Translations under genes and position numbers: made by a program
Assembly: GCA_037179335.1 (NCBI GenBank)
Contig: JAKZHN010000021.1
Coordinates: forward strand, 544,591-608,590
Source: Cyclaneusma minus
Taxonomy: Eukaryota; Ascomycota; Leotiomycetes; Marthamycetales; Marthamycetaceae
Length of the DNA stretch: 64,000 nt
Direction of reading: 5' to 3'
The notes under the pieces: generated by a model
What the model saw: only the letters and a program-made list of their open reading frames with translations
Database searches by the model: none
Told to the model about the DNA's origin: nothing
Part shown: piece by piece, positions 42,836 through 59,219 of the stretch
Layout: every line of letters starts with the position of its first letter
Position numbering within the stretch: position 1 is the stretch's first letter

Positions 42836-45800
42836 TTATTTTTAATAGCTATAATAATATTAATAATAATATATTATTTTTATTTTTAAAATTATTCAAA
42901 TATAATATATTTTTTTTATTATAAAAATTATTTTTTATAAATATATTTCTTATTTTTTATAATATTATTTATTTAATATTTTTATTTATTTTACTATATT
43001 GCCTATATTTTATATTTTTATTTTCTTTGCTATATTGCCTATATATTATAGCTTTATATTTATTAAAATAGCAATTATATCTTATATATATATTTCAGCT
43101 TTAAAATACGCCAATTTTCTAAAATTTAAATAATACTAAAATTTTATTATTTAAATATATTATAATATATATTTAGAACCAATTTTTCCTTATTTTTTAA
43201 ATTTAGCGATTAAAATATTATTTTAATTTTTAAGCAAATAAATTTATAATTTTATATTTTTTGCTATTTTTTGCAGAAATTTCTCCAAATTATTATTATT
43301 AAATAAATATGCATACGTTTTTTTATTGGGCAATTTTAATGCAAAATTATTTTATTTTTTATATTTTTTATAATTTTAATTTTTTTATAATTTTGTTTTT
43401 AAATATTATATTTTTATAAGGCATTAAATATATAAAAAAAATTACTATTTTTATTTTTTATTTTATATTTTAAGCAAATATATTAGCAATTAGCTATTTT
43501 TTATTTTAAATGCTATAAAGATATAATTAAATTTTATTATTAATTATAATTTTTTATATTATTATTAATATGTTTTTAATTGCTAATTTAGAATTTTAAA
43601 TTTATAAATATTGATATTTTATTATATATAATAATATAGGCTTGCTATTTATTTTATTGCCAATAATTTAGTTTTTTAATATAATATTGCTTTTTATTTT
43701 AACCGCAAAAATAAAGCTATTTAATTTAGCTATTTTATTTATATTAATATATTTTTTAAAAATTCGCCAATAAAATTATATTTATATTTATTTGTGTTAT
43801 TTTTTTAATATTATTATTATTTATTATATATAATTAAAAAGTTTAGCAAGCCAATATATATATTTTTAATTATTTTTAATTATTTTTTGCTATTTGCTTT
43901 ATTATTTATTTTATTTATTGCTTTTAATCCCTTTTTATTTTATTATAGAAATATAAAATTATTTTGCAATTTTTATTTTATTTTATTGCAATTTCTATTA
44001 TTTTTTGCCTTTGGGAAGCTTGCCGGAAAGGTATCAAAGCCGGGTTTTTTTATTAATAGCAATGCCTTATTTATTAAATTTATATTTTTTGCTTTATTTT
44101 TTAAATATAATAAAAAATAGGTATTGGCAAATTAAAATGCAATTTTAATTTTTTATATAACTTAAAATTTAATCAAATATTTATAATTTTATTATATATT
44201 ATATTTAAATTAATTATAATATTATTATATTTATTTTTTATTATAATTATTTTTTAAAATAATTTATTTTTATTAAATTTTATAATTTGCAATAATTTAA
44301 AGCTAATAATTTTTTGGATAATAAATTTTTGGTATTTATTTTGGCGTTTTTATAATTATTTTATTTTAAAATATATAATTATAATTTTTTAATATAAAAA
44401 ATATATTTATTATAAAAATGGTTATAAGCTTTTCGGCTATAATTAATTTTAATAATTTTGCCTTTAATTATAATTGTTTTATAAATTACAAGATAAATAA
44501 AATAAATAATAAATATAATTGTCTTTTTATAAATTAATATAAAGCCTTTATTAGCAATATTTTTGGCCTAATAAATTTATATATAATTATTTTTAGCAAT
44601 TAAATTATAATTTATATAAAAAAAGCATAGGTATTAAATAATAATTAATATTATTTATTTATATCCGGCCTATAAAAATTAATTAATTAGGCCTAATATA
44701 AATAATTTAATTTATATTAATTATTTTAAAATATAGAATTTATTAATATTGCTGCATTATTTTTTAAAATATTTTTTTATTTTTTTTATATTATACAGCT
44801 TTTAAAATAAATTTAATATTAATAAGAATTTAAATATATAATAAAAATTTATATTATATATAGGCTATTTAATTATATATTTATATTATATTAATAATTA
44901 TTATATAATTATATAAATTAAGGGAGCAAAAAAAACCTATATATATATTTTTGGCTATAAGGAAATAAAGCTTGGATTTTGGCAAGCCTGGCTTTATATA
45001 TAGCATTAATTATATATTTTTCCGCTAGTATTTCTAAATAATGGTATTTAATATATTATATTTTAATTTGGGAAAAGCTTAAAAGCCAATTTTATATTAA
45101 TTTATAGCCGCAATTAATTATATGAGTATTTTTATTATATTAATTTTTTTATTAAATACGCTTATTTTATTAATAATATTGCTATATTTTTATTAATAAT
45201 TAAATCCTAATTAATAATATATATTAATAATATTATTATAATTTTTGGTATTAGTTAATTTTGCTAATATTTGCTGCGTTTTTAAATCTTTTATTATATT
45301 AGCATTAATATCTTTTTTAATATTTTAGGTATTTAAATTATTAAAGCTTGTATTAAATTTGTTTTTAGCAAAAAAATTATTGTTTAATATATTTTTTTTC
45401 TTATTCTTATTTTTATTATTTTTTTGTTTTTTAAGGTTATTAATATTAGTTTTGTTTTTATTGGAATTTATTTTAGATTTTTTAATATCGTTATTAATTA
45501 AGTTTTGGTTTTATTAATTTTATTTATTTTCTTTATTTTTTTAAATAAATGAAAAAAATTGCCAGGATTTGAATTATTGAATTTTATATGCTTATTGGAA
45601 TTAGAAAATTATAAAAGCGATTAATTTAGCCTTAAATTAAATATTTAATATTTTCCTATTAAATAATAAATGTTTTTGCTTTTTTTATTTTAATTTTGAA
45701 TTTAAAAAAAAAATATTAAAAAAATTAATTTAATTAAAAATAGAAAGGATTTTTTTTTTTTTTGCTATTTAATATTACGGGGTTAATGGCTTTATATACC

Positions 45801-48800
45801 AGATTGGTTTTGGGTTTTTTAGCTTATAGCTTAAAAAGCTCTTTTTTATTGGCTTTTTTCAATATTGTCGCAATTTGAGACTTGCCTATAATAGCCTAGG
45901 CTATATAATTAATTGCAAATTTATTTAATAATATAATATATAATTATATTAAATTTAGGAAATAGTAATAGAAATAGAATATTGGTAATATTAATATAAT
46001 ATATATAGCTTTATATAAATAAATTGGCGGTAAAAAAAAAAGGAAAAAAAAAGGAAAAAGATTAAAGATTTTTTTTTTATAATTATAGAAAATTATTATA
46101 ATCTGGATAATTTATCATTTTTATTAGCACGCTTGTGTATTTAAAGGGGGCATTGCAATAATTTGGTAAATATTTAAATATATTTAAATATATTTTATTA
46201 TATAAAAAAGGTTAATATTAATATAATTTTTTTTGGTATATTATATTATATTTTGGGCGGCTTAATATAATTATAAGCAAGCTTATATTAATATTTTTAA
46301 ATATAATGCAATTTTTATTTTTAATGGTTTAATAATTTATATTAATTTTTAATATAATATTTAAAGCTATATATTTAAAACAAATTATTAAATAAAAAAA
46401 ATTATTAAATTTTAAATTATTTGCTTAATATTTATTTATATAATTAGCTTTTATATTTATTTATTTTAATTATTATTATAATATTTAATTATTATTAATT
46501 TATTTTTATAGAAAAAATAGGCGGATATTAAGCTAAAATAAATATTAATAAAAGCGATTTCTTTATATTTAAAAACTTTCTAGAAATGGAAAGGAAAAAC
46601 AAATTAAATAATTTTATTTTATTATAAAAAAGCTTAAGAAAATTATTAATTATAATATCTTATTTTTTATATAATGCTTTTTTTGCCACTAATTCTTTTT
46701 AAAAAATTTAAATTCGGAGGCTAATTTTTTTAATAAATTTATTTAAATACCAAAAAATAATAATTTAAATAAAAAAAATCTTTTTTTTTAATATAAATCC
46801 CAATTTAATATTATTACTATAATTAATTTCTTTTATAGGGGCTTTTTGTTTTTTGCCAATTTAATATTGTTTAATATTTTAAATTTTAGTAATTTGTTTT
46901 ATATTATCCTTTATTTTTGAAGCATTTTTTTAATCAAAATAAATCCGGTTATTTTTATTAATATTAAAAATAAAATGCCTCCCGCCTTGCTTTATTTGCG
47001 CAATATGTTTTTTTTTCTATTATTTTTCTTGGTTATTTTCATGCTATTTTAGCCGCTATTTAATTTGTTTTAGTATAAATTATTTTTTTTAATTTTGGTT
47101 AAAGCATTTTTAATTAAATTTGGTATATAATAAGAAATATTTCGAAAATATTATTTATAATTATTAATAAAAAAACTTTTTTAAAAAACTATATATTATA
47201 TAAATATTGCTAATTTTATTAAATAAAATTTATTAAAATAAAATTCGCTAGCCGTTCCAATTTATTTATTATTAAGAATAATAATTAATATTTGAAATAA
47301 TTTATTAAAAATAGCCTAAAATAAATAAATTTATTATTTTTGCAAAATATTAATAAATTATTATTAAAGCAAAGGCTATAAAGCTTGCAAATTTATATAA
47401 TAAAAAATATTATAAGGAATTTAATTATAAATTTATGCTATTGGGGTATTAAATAACCAATATATTAAATATTTAAAAAAAAGCAAAACTTTACTAAATA
47501 AATAAGGAATTTAAGCGTATTAAAATTTGCTTAAAATAAATAAAGGTTTGGAGAGATAATAAATAATAGCTATTTTATAATAAGGTTAATTTTTTTTATT
47601 ATTGCTAAGCTTATTAGTTATATAAATTTATAAATATTTTAAAATTAATATAATATATTTATATTTATTAATTATAAAAATTAATTATAAACAATAATAT
47701 AAATAATAATAATAGGATTAGTATTGTTTTTATATAATAAGGCTAAAAATATATTGCGCTATAATTTAAAATTTCCTATAATTTTGCATTAGCTTTAATA
47801 TCAAATATTTTGGTATTAATATTATATTCTATATTAAAGCTTTTTATTATCTATTCTACATATTTTAATAAAATTTAACATAGTATAATAATAAGGCAAT
47901 AAATATATTGCTGCTTTGTTTTATTTTAGCTATATTTATAAATACTATCTATTTTTTATATTTGTTTTATATTTGTTTTTTTTATTAATTTTTATTATAC
48001 TAAATTTATAAATCAAATTAATTTTTATTATTATTATATTAAGCCACTTTTATATTGCTTATTTTAGCCTATTTTTAATTAAGCTAAATAATTTAAATAT
48101 ATTTTTAATAAATTGCTTTTATAATAATATTATTTAATAATTATTAATTTTTATTATTAAAAATTAATAAATATTAATTATATTTTAATAGCCAATTTGC
48201 TATATATTGTTTTTATTAAAATATATAAAAATATTTATAAAGAATAACCAAAGAATTTGCCTAATTAAGCTTAATTTCTTTTTTTTTAAGTTTAATATTA
48301 AAAATATTATTAATAGCTTTTTTGGCGTTGGTTTTGTTTATAATAAGCAGGAGTTTTTAATTTTTTATAAAATAATTTTTAAAACGGCCGAAAAAATCGC
48401 TTTTAACCATACTACAAATAGCTTTTTTCAATTTGCATTTAATATATACAATTCTAATTTTACCAATTATAAATATTTAAATATTTTTAAAAATATTTAA
48501 GAAAATCGGGCGAAATTTGCGCTTTTTCCAAGCTAGTTTTATTTATAAAAAATATTATTATATATTTTTATTTAAATAAATACCTTAATATTTTTAAAAT
48601 TATATAGCCAATAAAATATTTAAAATTAATAAATAAAATAATAAGCATAATTTTTAAAAATACAAATAATAATAATAAAAAATATATTAAAATAAATTAT
48701 AAATTATTTAATATAGAAATTTAGAAATAGCCGGATTTTTTTTTTAATAAATACAATTTATAAATTAATATTATATAATTATAAATAATATAAATTTTGT

Positions 48801-51800
48801 AAAATTATAATTATTTATTACTTATTTTATATTTAATGCTTATTTATAAATAAAAATATATATTTTGCTAATTCTGAATTTATAAAAAATTTATTTTAAA
48901 TATTTTAATTAAATATTTTATTTTTTAATGCAAATTATACTATATTTTTTATATTTCTTTTTTCTTTTTTTTAATATTTTAATTTTTAATAATTTTTAAA
49001 TATTATTAATATTTAATAATTTTCAAATAAATTGCAAGCTATTATAATATATTCTATTTTTATAATTATATAAAAAAATATCGGTTATTAATTTTATTGG
49101 TGGCAAATTATATTTGGTAAATAAAAACCTTAATATATATTATAATAAAATAAAATACCCGTTTCATTAATTAAATTATTAGAATTATAAAATTAATAAA
49201 ATAAATTTTTAATTTATTAAATATAAATTATTTATTAATTTATTGCTTTAAAAAAATATTTTTATAAATAATGCTTTTAAAAATCTTATTTACACATATG
49301 CCTGTATTTATTAAGGATTTATATTAAATTGGCCTAAATAAAAGCTTATATTTTAATAAATAAAATATATATTTTTTAATGTTATTAGCAGCGATTTTTA
49401 AACTAATGCCCTTAGTATTATTAAATTTTTTAATAAAGCTTTTTTTTTATTTTTAATTCTAATTTTATTTAAAATAAAAAAATCGTTTATTAATATTGCT
49501 TATTATTTTTTAACTTTATTTTAATAATTATTAACCCCGGCATTATTAATTTAAATGTATATTTAAAATATTAAAAAATAATTAAAAATAAATAATTTTA
49601 TTTTATATTATTTTTTAAATTTAATAAATTAATTTAAAAAATTATTTATTAAAATATTAAAAACGCTTAGGAATATATATAGCTTTTTTAAATCAATTGC
49701 CTTTAAAGCTATAAGCTTTTTTTTAGTCGTGAAGATTTTAATAAGCTTAGCCAGTTTTTGCTTTTTGCTAGCTAAGATAAAAATTTTTAAAGCCGAATTA
49801 TATATTTATATATTATAGATATTTTATATAATTTGGTAGATAAATTGCAAAATTTGATAATATTGGGGGAATAAAATAATTATAATATATTAAAATTAAA
49901 AACTTTAATTATAGTATAATATTTTAATTTATTTTAAATTTAAAAAATATAAATATATATTTATAATATTTGCTATATTATATTTTAATTTAATATATTT
50001 ATAATAAAATTTAATATTGGTATAAATTTTGGAAATTTATTTATAAAATTTAAATTCCAATATTAATTTAGATTTTAAAAAATTTAATTAAATTTTTTTA
50101 TTAAAATTCGCCAATAATTGCAATTTATTTTTTATTTTATAAATTTTAAATATTGCTTTTTATTATTTATAAAATATAAATTTTTAATATATTGCATAAA
50201 ATTTTATATTTATAAGCTAAATTTAAGGCCTAATAATTAGTATATATTATAATTTAAAAAATAATTAATATTTAGAAATATATATATTTATTTATAGCGG
50301 CTAAAATTAAAATTAAAAATTTAATATTTAATAATAATATAATATTATTTTAATAAATTTAATTAAATATTAAATATATTATTTAATTATTTAACCTTAT
50401 TAAATTTATAATGGTATTGCTGGTATGCTTTAGCTGCTTTGTAATTTTTTTATTTAATTTTTAATATTTAAATATAATTTTTAGCCTTTTTTCCTTTTTT
50501 TTAATTATTATAAAAAAAGAAATAACCGAATTTTAATTATTTTAATAATTAATTTTATTAAATGCTTGTATTATTTTATTATATTTATAGCCTAATTTAA
50601 TTATAATTAAAATATTAATATATATTAAATTTATATTATTGCCAATAATTATTATTATTCCAATAAAAAAATAAATTTTTTAATATTGCCATTTTATATA
50701 TTAATAATAGTTTTTTTTTTGGGCTTTTAAATTCTAATAATAAATAAATCGCTTTTGGTATTTTTTATTATTATTAATAATGGCGTTTAACTTATTATTG
50801 AATTTTTTAATTTAAATTGTATTTTATTATAATATAATTTATTTATTTAATAAATAATATAAAGCATTATATAATTCTATTTTATAAATATAATTAATAT
50901 AATTTTATTATAGTTTTTTATTTGCTTTTCTTATTTAAACATAAGCTTTTTTAATATCATAATTTTTCCGGAAAATTTAAATAAATTTAGCTTAAATTTA
51001 AAATAGAAATCCTTTAATCGCTTATTTAGAATTTTTATATAAAATTATCAAAATTATTGCTATTTGTTTTAAATGCATTTAATTTATAGGTTTTTAGTAT
51101 ATTTATTATAATTGGTTAAAATAATTTGGAATTTTTCTGAATTTTCGCTTTTTTAAATAAGCGTTATAAGGAAAAAAAAGCTTTTATATATTTAAAATTT
51201 TATTTATTTAGCGTTATTTACCGGCCGGCGTTTATATTTTTTAGAAAAACTTTTTTTTCAGCCCTTGTTTTTTATATTTTATATTAAAAAAAAATTATAT
51301 TTATTTAAAATTTTGCTTTTTTTTATTTTTATTAAATTAGTTTTTTAATTTATTTTTTATTATAATAAATAATAATATATACCAATTTAGGATAATTTAG
51401 GGATTTAATAATAATAGGGTTTTTTTTATTCCGAATTTATTATTAGCCTTTTATTTAAAAATTAATTTTATAAAAAAGAATTTCTTATAAAATAAAAATA
51501 TAATAGCATTTTTATATATTTGCTTCCCATTAATAATTTAAATAATTTTATTTTTTTATTTTTAAATATACGCAATTATTTTAAATGGTTTTTATTGGCT
51601 AGAAATAGGATTTTTTATTTCATTTTAATATTATATTATATATATAAATGCAAATATATTTTTAAATATATTATAAAAAAGTATAGTATTGGTAAAAATA
51701 AAAATAATATTATTTTATAATAAAGTTATTAATAATTTTCTTTTTTATAATATTACTATTTTTTTTTCATAATAAAAATTAATTTTTTATATGCATTATA

Positions 51801-52996
51801 AATTTTTCTTAAATACAAATTTAATATATTTATAATAAAGGCATTGTTATTTTAAATCAAATTCAAAAAATTCAAAAAATCTTTTATACTATTCTAATAA
51901 ATAATACTATTATTATTTTGCAAATTTAATTTTTTAATATTATATATAATATATAATATTTTTATTTTTGGAATTTAATTTTTTAAAATATTAAGCTTTA
52001 ATATTATTGCTAAATATATAATAATTATTTATATTTAATATTTAATAAAATTGTATGCAATAAAATTAAATTACTTATTTTATAAATTATTAAAAAAACT
52101 ATTTTAAATAAAAAATATCCCAATATTATATAAAGGTTTAATAAAATATATATTATTTATTTTAAAATAAAAATATTAAAATCCGTATTTAGTCTTTTTT
52201 TTATTATTTATTTTGTATTTTTCTTTTTTTTTTACCGGATTTATAAAGCTTATATTTTTTTAAAATAATATTTTTGGTAATTTTATATTAAATTAATATA
52301 ATATTAAATATAAAGCATAAAAAATATATACCGGATTTTATTAATATTAATATTATATATAAAAAAAATTAATTGAATAGGCTTGGTATAGGTATAATAG
52401 AAAAACGTTTATATATTATAAGCTTAATATATAAAGAATATATAATTTTTATTTAATTTAAATATAATAATATAATATTTCTTATATATAATTGCATTAT
52501 ATTTAAAAAATTAGTATATTTAAAATTAGATTTTGGAAATTTAATATTAATTTATTATTAAATTTTTAAAATAGCTTGCTTTTATTTTTATTATATTAAT
52601 TACCGTTTATATTTTTTTTTAAAATTTAAATTTATTATATAAAGATGGCTAAAATTTGCTAATTTTATAAAGCTATTTTAGCATTTTAATAATGGCGGCC
52701 TTATTATATTTATAGCTTTATTAATATAATAGCTTTTTTAAAATATTTGGCGGATTATATATATATATATTTTTAAAAATAAAAGTTTTAATTCAAAAAG
52801 ATTAAATGATTTTAAAAATGTGCATAATATTTTAGGATTGTATTTAAAATTTAATAATAAATTTTCTATATTATAGCAAATTGCTGAATATTTATATTAT
52901 AATTAAATAAAATTAAAATTGAAATTTAATGCCTATTGGGAAAATTTATATTTTCCTTGCTTTTGAATTTTAAGCCTTTTGGTATTAAAATTAATT

Positions 52997-53104
52997 GCAG
53001 GTTTTTTGAAAAATAAATTGGAAGCGGGTTTTTTAAAAAATAGATTAAAAGCGGGTTTCTTAAAAAATAAATTAGGAATAAGCTTTTTAAAAAGCAGATT
53101 GGGA
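52997..53104 (-). repeat. 27-bp minisatellite, four copies, in coding register
   Basis: Four consecutive 27-bp units start at 52997, 53024, 53051 and 53078, each like GCGGGTTTTTTAAAAAATA. On the minus strand they read as a 9-residue repeat (FFKKPAFNL, FFKKPASNL, FFKKPAIN) inside a 61-codon open frame. Units differ mainly by transitions. The array is probably a fragment of an eroded repeat-bearing coding sequence. Confidence 0.65.
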
Positions 53105-56100
53105 GCATTTTTTAGCATTGCTTTAAATTTAATTGAAATTTAAAGGCTTTTGTCTTAGGCATTGCTATAAAAAAATTTAATATAGGCAAAAAAAATAATA
53201 AGAATTTGCTAATTAAATATAATAAATTTAATAAAAAATATTTAAAAAAGCGGTTTATATAAGATTAAAATTTTTAGAAATAAGCAATAATTTAATTTCC
53301 GGGCTTATATTAAGCTATTTAATTACAAATTTAAAGGCGTTTTTAAAAGTTTTATAATTAAATTTTTTGCCTATAATTTATTTATTAGTAAAATCTTATT
53401 TTTTTTTAATTAATAATATTAAAGCTTAATAATATAAAAATTAATAAATAATAATATATTATTATAAATAAAGCAATTAATAATAATATTAAAAAACTAT
53501 TTTTTAGCAATATCCGGCTATTTAAAAAAATAATATTGCTATTAGCTTTATTAGCAATATTATTTCTAGAAAAAATTAAAAAAAAAATAAAATAAAGCTA
53601 TAATTAAATTAATATAAAATAACCGGATTAATTCAAAATTTAAAAATTGCATTATTGCGCTATTGTAAAGGTATAATGGTAATAAATATTTTTATATTAT
53701 TAATATTATTATTATTATTTATTTTAATTATTAAATTTATTTTAAAAATAATATATAAATAATATAGTTTAAAAATAATTTTAAATATTTAAAAAAAAAT
53801 TAAATCTAAATTGGAAAAATCGGTAATTTTAAAATTTATAAAATTATAATTAAATTTAGCTTTATAGAAATTAGCTTATATATATATTATAATTAAAGCT
53901 TTATAAAATTGGTAATTATCTATAATTTAATTTTCTTTTTAAAAAAGACTAATTTTTATTATATTTAATAACCTAGCAATTATTATATATTTAAATGCTA
54001 GAAAATATCTTTTTGCTATAACCGCTTTATAAATTATTTATTTTATAAATGCTTTTCTACATTTTTTGCAATATTTAATATTTAATTAAAGGCTTAATTA
54101 ATATAAAAATCCTATAAATATTAATTTTTATAATTGCTTGCTTTTTAAATAAATCTAATTATAATTTATAATTATATTTTCCGCAATATAGAAAATATAG
54201 GAAGGCTATTTAAAGGCTATAAAGCTTGTAAAAATAATTTTTATTATCCGTTTATAATTAAATGAATATTTTTAAAGCGGCGAAAAATAAAAGAAATTGT
54301 AAAATGCTTGGTAATAATTAAGGTAATATAATTAAAAAAAATTAAAAAAAAGTATTTATAATTATAAAAAATAGTATATATTTAAAAATTTAATAATAGC
54401 AATAGCTAATATAAAATCTATTTAATTTAGCCGCTTTTATTATTAAAAATATAAATGCTAATTATTAAAATAAAAACTAAGAATAAAATAAAAACCTTCC
54501 GAAAATTTATATAATAATTTAATAGTATAATTTGCGAAACTAATTTTGAATTATATAGTATTAAATAAAATAAATAATATATAATAAAAAAATACTAGAT
54601 TTTAATTTAGGATTGCCTTAAAATATTATATTTTATTTATAGCTAATAAAATTAAAAAAGGAATTGCGGAAAAAAGGTAGAAAATAAAAACAAAACTAGC
54701 AATATTTCTTCTGCTAGCATTTTTTTTGCCGGCGAAAAATTGGCATTTTTATTTTATTTTATTAAAAAGCATTAGCTAAATTTTTTAAAAATTCCAGAAA
54801 AATCTAATTTTAAAATATATAAAAGATAGTATATATTTAATAAAAATAAGGAAATGCAAAAATTAAAAATTTAAGCTAATTATAATAAATAAAATGCAAT
54901 ATTAATATTGGCGTTTTTATAATTTATTAAAAAAAATTAAAATAGCAAATAATTAATTAATCAAAAATAAGCGGTTTTTTTAAATTTAAATGCATTATTA
55001 AAAGTATTAATTTTTAGGCTAATAAATAAATATTTTAAAATATGGCGCAAATTTAAAAATATGGCTAAACCGGTTTTTTAAAGCCTTAAAACTTTTATAA
55101 TAAATATATTAAAAAATAAAAATTTTAAAGTAAAACATTAGCTTAGGTTTATATATATTAATTTAAAAAAGGTAATAAAATATATAAAAAAGGAGATTGC
55201 TTTATTAATAATAAATAAATGCTTTAAATGGTATTTATTAAAATTAGGGGCAAATGTTATAATATTAAAGCCTTGGGAAAATATAGAAAACGCAATAAAA
55301 TAAAGTTTTAAAATAGGAATTGTATTAAAAAAAGCAATTGGGAATAAATAAAATATAATAAAAAAATATATATATATAATATATAATTTAATAATTAAGA
55401 AAAAAGCAAAAACGCCTAATAATTAAATAGAATACCAATTTTAAAAATATTGTAAAATTGCGAATTAAAAAAAAATTGATATTTTGGTATAAATATTAAA
55501 AAATAATTTAAATTTTAGGCAATTTTAAATAGTATAATATATTTAAATTAGAATTGCAAAAATCTTAATAAAATTATAATATATATATATAAAGCAATTT
55601 AATAAATAGAATTTATTAGCATTATTGCTAATTGCAATTTAATAATATTATATATTAGTTAAAAAAAATTTGCTAAAATTGCGGCCGCTTATTTGAAAGC
55701 AGTTTTAAATTAATATAATATAAAATTTATTATAAAGGGTAATATTGAGTATTGCAATAATGCGTGATAAAAGAAATAAATAATGATATAGAAATTAGCG
55801 CGAATAAAAAACTAAATAATAATAAATAAACTTTTATATTTTAATAGCTTTAATTAAGATTTTTTTAAATATAAAAATACTTACAGAGCTTAATATAAAA
55901 AAGAATATTTCTTTTGTTCGGAATATCGCTGCCCTTAAAATTATAAATAATATATATAAAAAAAATACGGATTTTATAAAAAATAAATTTTTTTTTATTG
56001 AAAAATAAAAAGCAAGTTAAGAAATTAAAAGCTGCTTTAATACCAGGCAATAAAAAATAAATAATTATACTATTTAAAAATAAAACTATAATTAAGGAAT

Positions 56101-59100
56101 TTAAAAATGCCGCAAAAGGTTAAATTATTGCAAAAATTAAATTAGAGTTCAAAAAATTCAATATGCCATTTATATTTGCAAAATTAATAATTAATTTTAA
56201 GAATTAATAAAATTTATTGTTATTCAAAAATAATTATAAGTTTTATTATTAAATAATTAATATAAATTAAATTAAAAAAAATATGAATAAGTTTTTAAAA
56301 TTGGGAATTTTGAATATAAAAATTATAATTAAATTTGTAAATTATATTTAATAAATAATTAATTTTATTTTATATAAAATTATTTGCAATAAACCGAAAT
56401 AAAATAAGCTAAGCTTAAATATAAAAAAGCTAGGCCTTGAAAATATTATCATAAAAAAGAAATTGCTAATATAATATTAATTTATTAAAATATGCCTAAG
56501 ATCTTTATTAAATTATATACTATTTAAAACTAATTTGGTATAGGCTTTAATAAAAAAATGAAAAAATCAATTTAAAAAAAATCCTATATAAATTTATAAT
56601 AAAATATATATTATAAATTAATAATAAAATATATAAGCTATAAATTGCAAATTTAATGGTGCAATTATTATTTTTATTATTATATTATTAAATAAAATTT
56701 AAATATTAATTTTTATAAAAAATATCGCGGTATAGCTGGTATATATAATTATTAGAAATTTGGTTTGGATAATTTAATATTATTAAATTAAGCTTATTAT
56801 GCTTTTATTTAAATATATTTTAATTTTTTAATTTGGTATAAAAAAAAACTTAGCTATAAAATTAAATTAAAGGTATATTATAAAATTATAAAAATTATAA
56901 TATATTATAAATAAGCTTTTCATATATATATATTTAAAAAAATAGCTAATATTTCCCAATACTAAAATAATTATTTTGGAAAAATATAATAATTTATTAT
57001 ATTAATGGTATTTGGTATTATTATTTTTTTATTATAATAATTATTATAGCCAATTATAAAAAACAGGTTCTTATTATAAAAATTAAAATAGATTAATAAT
57101 ATCCGATTTATAAAATGCCAAAAACAAAATTAAATAATTTTTTTCCAAATTTTTCATAATTTTTATAAATTTATAAATTAATGCAAAATTAAATTAAAAA
57201 TTAAAAACGCGAATATATTAATAAAAAGGATAATTAATAAATATATAATAATTTTATAGCAATAAATATATTATATAGGCTATATAAAAATATAATATAT
57301 AAAATACTTTAATATATTAAATTTTTTATTAAAATATATATTAGCAAAATTGCAATAATACAAAAAGCAAAAACCAAGGCTTAAAAAAATTAAAAATTAA
57401 ATAAAAATAATATTTTGTATAATAATAAAAAAATAATTTAATTGAATAAACCATTTGCTTAAATATTAAATTATATTAATTTAAAGCATTAATTTTTATA
57501 TAGCATTATTTTATAATAGCAAGGAGAAAAGCAGCGGCAAATTAGGAAAATTTTGCTATTGGTAATTGCGCTATTGCTAAAGTTGTGGTTTAATATTTTA
57601 TATTATTTTTTGTATAACAATTAAATATTGAAATATTTTTATTATACAATTTATTAAATTAATATTATAAAATGGTTTTTTGCAATGCAATATAAGGTGG
57701 AAATAAAAATTATATTAGGAAAATTTAATTATTTAAAATTTTATATTTTATATTATTATATATTATATATTTAAAAATAAGGTATTTTAAATAGCATTAA
57801 TATTTCGCCTTTTACAATAATATATAAAATAAGCAAAATAAATTAAAGGCATTTAAATAAAAATAATGGCTAAAGAAACCAGATTTTCAAAAAAACATTG
57901 CAATAAATAAAGATTTAAGCTTTTTTAGGCTATAATAAATTATATAAAAAATTATTTTTAAAAAAGCCTAAGCCGAAAAAAAATATTATTAGAAATTAAT
58001 TAATATATATAAAATTAATATTAATAAATTTAAAAAAAATTGGCTAAAATATATTAAATAAAAAATAATATTAATAATTAAATTTAATAGAATTTTAGCT
58101 AAAAAGCATAATTTTAGCAAATTTAAAAAAGCAATATTTAAAGCTTATTAATTTCTATAATATATTTATTTTTTTTATTTAATAAAAGCATATAAAAATA
58201 AATAATAAAAAAGCAACTAATAAAGAAAAAATTAAATAAATAAAGACTAAAATTTATAAATGCTTTATTAATTTAAATTAGGTATAATAATATTTAATTT
58301 AATTTTTGCCCTTTTTTAAAAATATAAAATAATGCGAATAATGCGAATAAATATAAAAAAGAATTATATACCGAAATCAAAAAAAAAGGGGGCGGAAAAA
58401 CTATTATTAAATTAAGGAATTGGATAAAAAATATTAAATTAATGGGATTATAAGAAAATTGGAGGTTATTATAAAACTTTGCTAATAATAATAAGCATAG
58501 ATTTTGCAATTATATAGGTATATTTATTAGCATTTATATATTTAAAAATAAAAATTCATTTTTAAATTTTATATATAAAATAATTAAGCTAAATAGGCTA
58601 TTTAATAAATTAAATAATAAATTAAATATATACCGATTTTATAATTTAAAAAATATAATATAAAGCGCCTATATTATACCTGGGAATTTTAATAATATTA
58701 TTAATATGGTTTTATTTTAATATATTAATAATTATATTAATTAATATCAATATTAGATTTTTTTTATTTATAATAAAATATAATAAAAATAAAGGCAATA
58801 ATTAAAATTGCAGCGCAATATGCAAAAAAATAAAAACAAATAAAAAAATATATTTTAAAAAAAAGCGGATGATAAAAATATATTAAATAAAGCTTTAATT
58901 TTAAAAAAATTAAAAAGGCGGCTATTAATTAAGGGGCAAAATATATTAAGCGCAATTCTAGCTATAAAAATAAAAAAAGGGCGGTTGTATTAAAAAGATA
59001 GGCGGGGTTATTATAATATAAATATTAGGGTTTTATTATAATTAAAAAATAATAATATTCTATTTTAAATATTATAGCGTATTTTATATTATTAAATATA

Positions 59101-59219
59101 ATAATAAATGGCCTTAAATTTATATTAATTTATAAGCCTTTAAATTTATTTAAAATAAAAAGGCTATTTAATGCAAATTATATATATTATAAATAGCTAA
59201 ATAAAAAATTGCTTATTAA

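Noticed and set aside
48207..48500. 97-codon frame in the AT block
   Set aside because: Composed mainly of Phe, Ile, Asn and Lys, as expected from AT-rich DNA; no motif.
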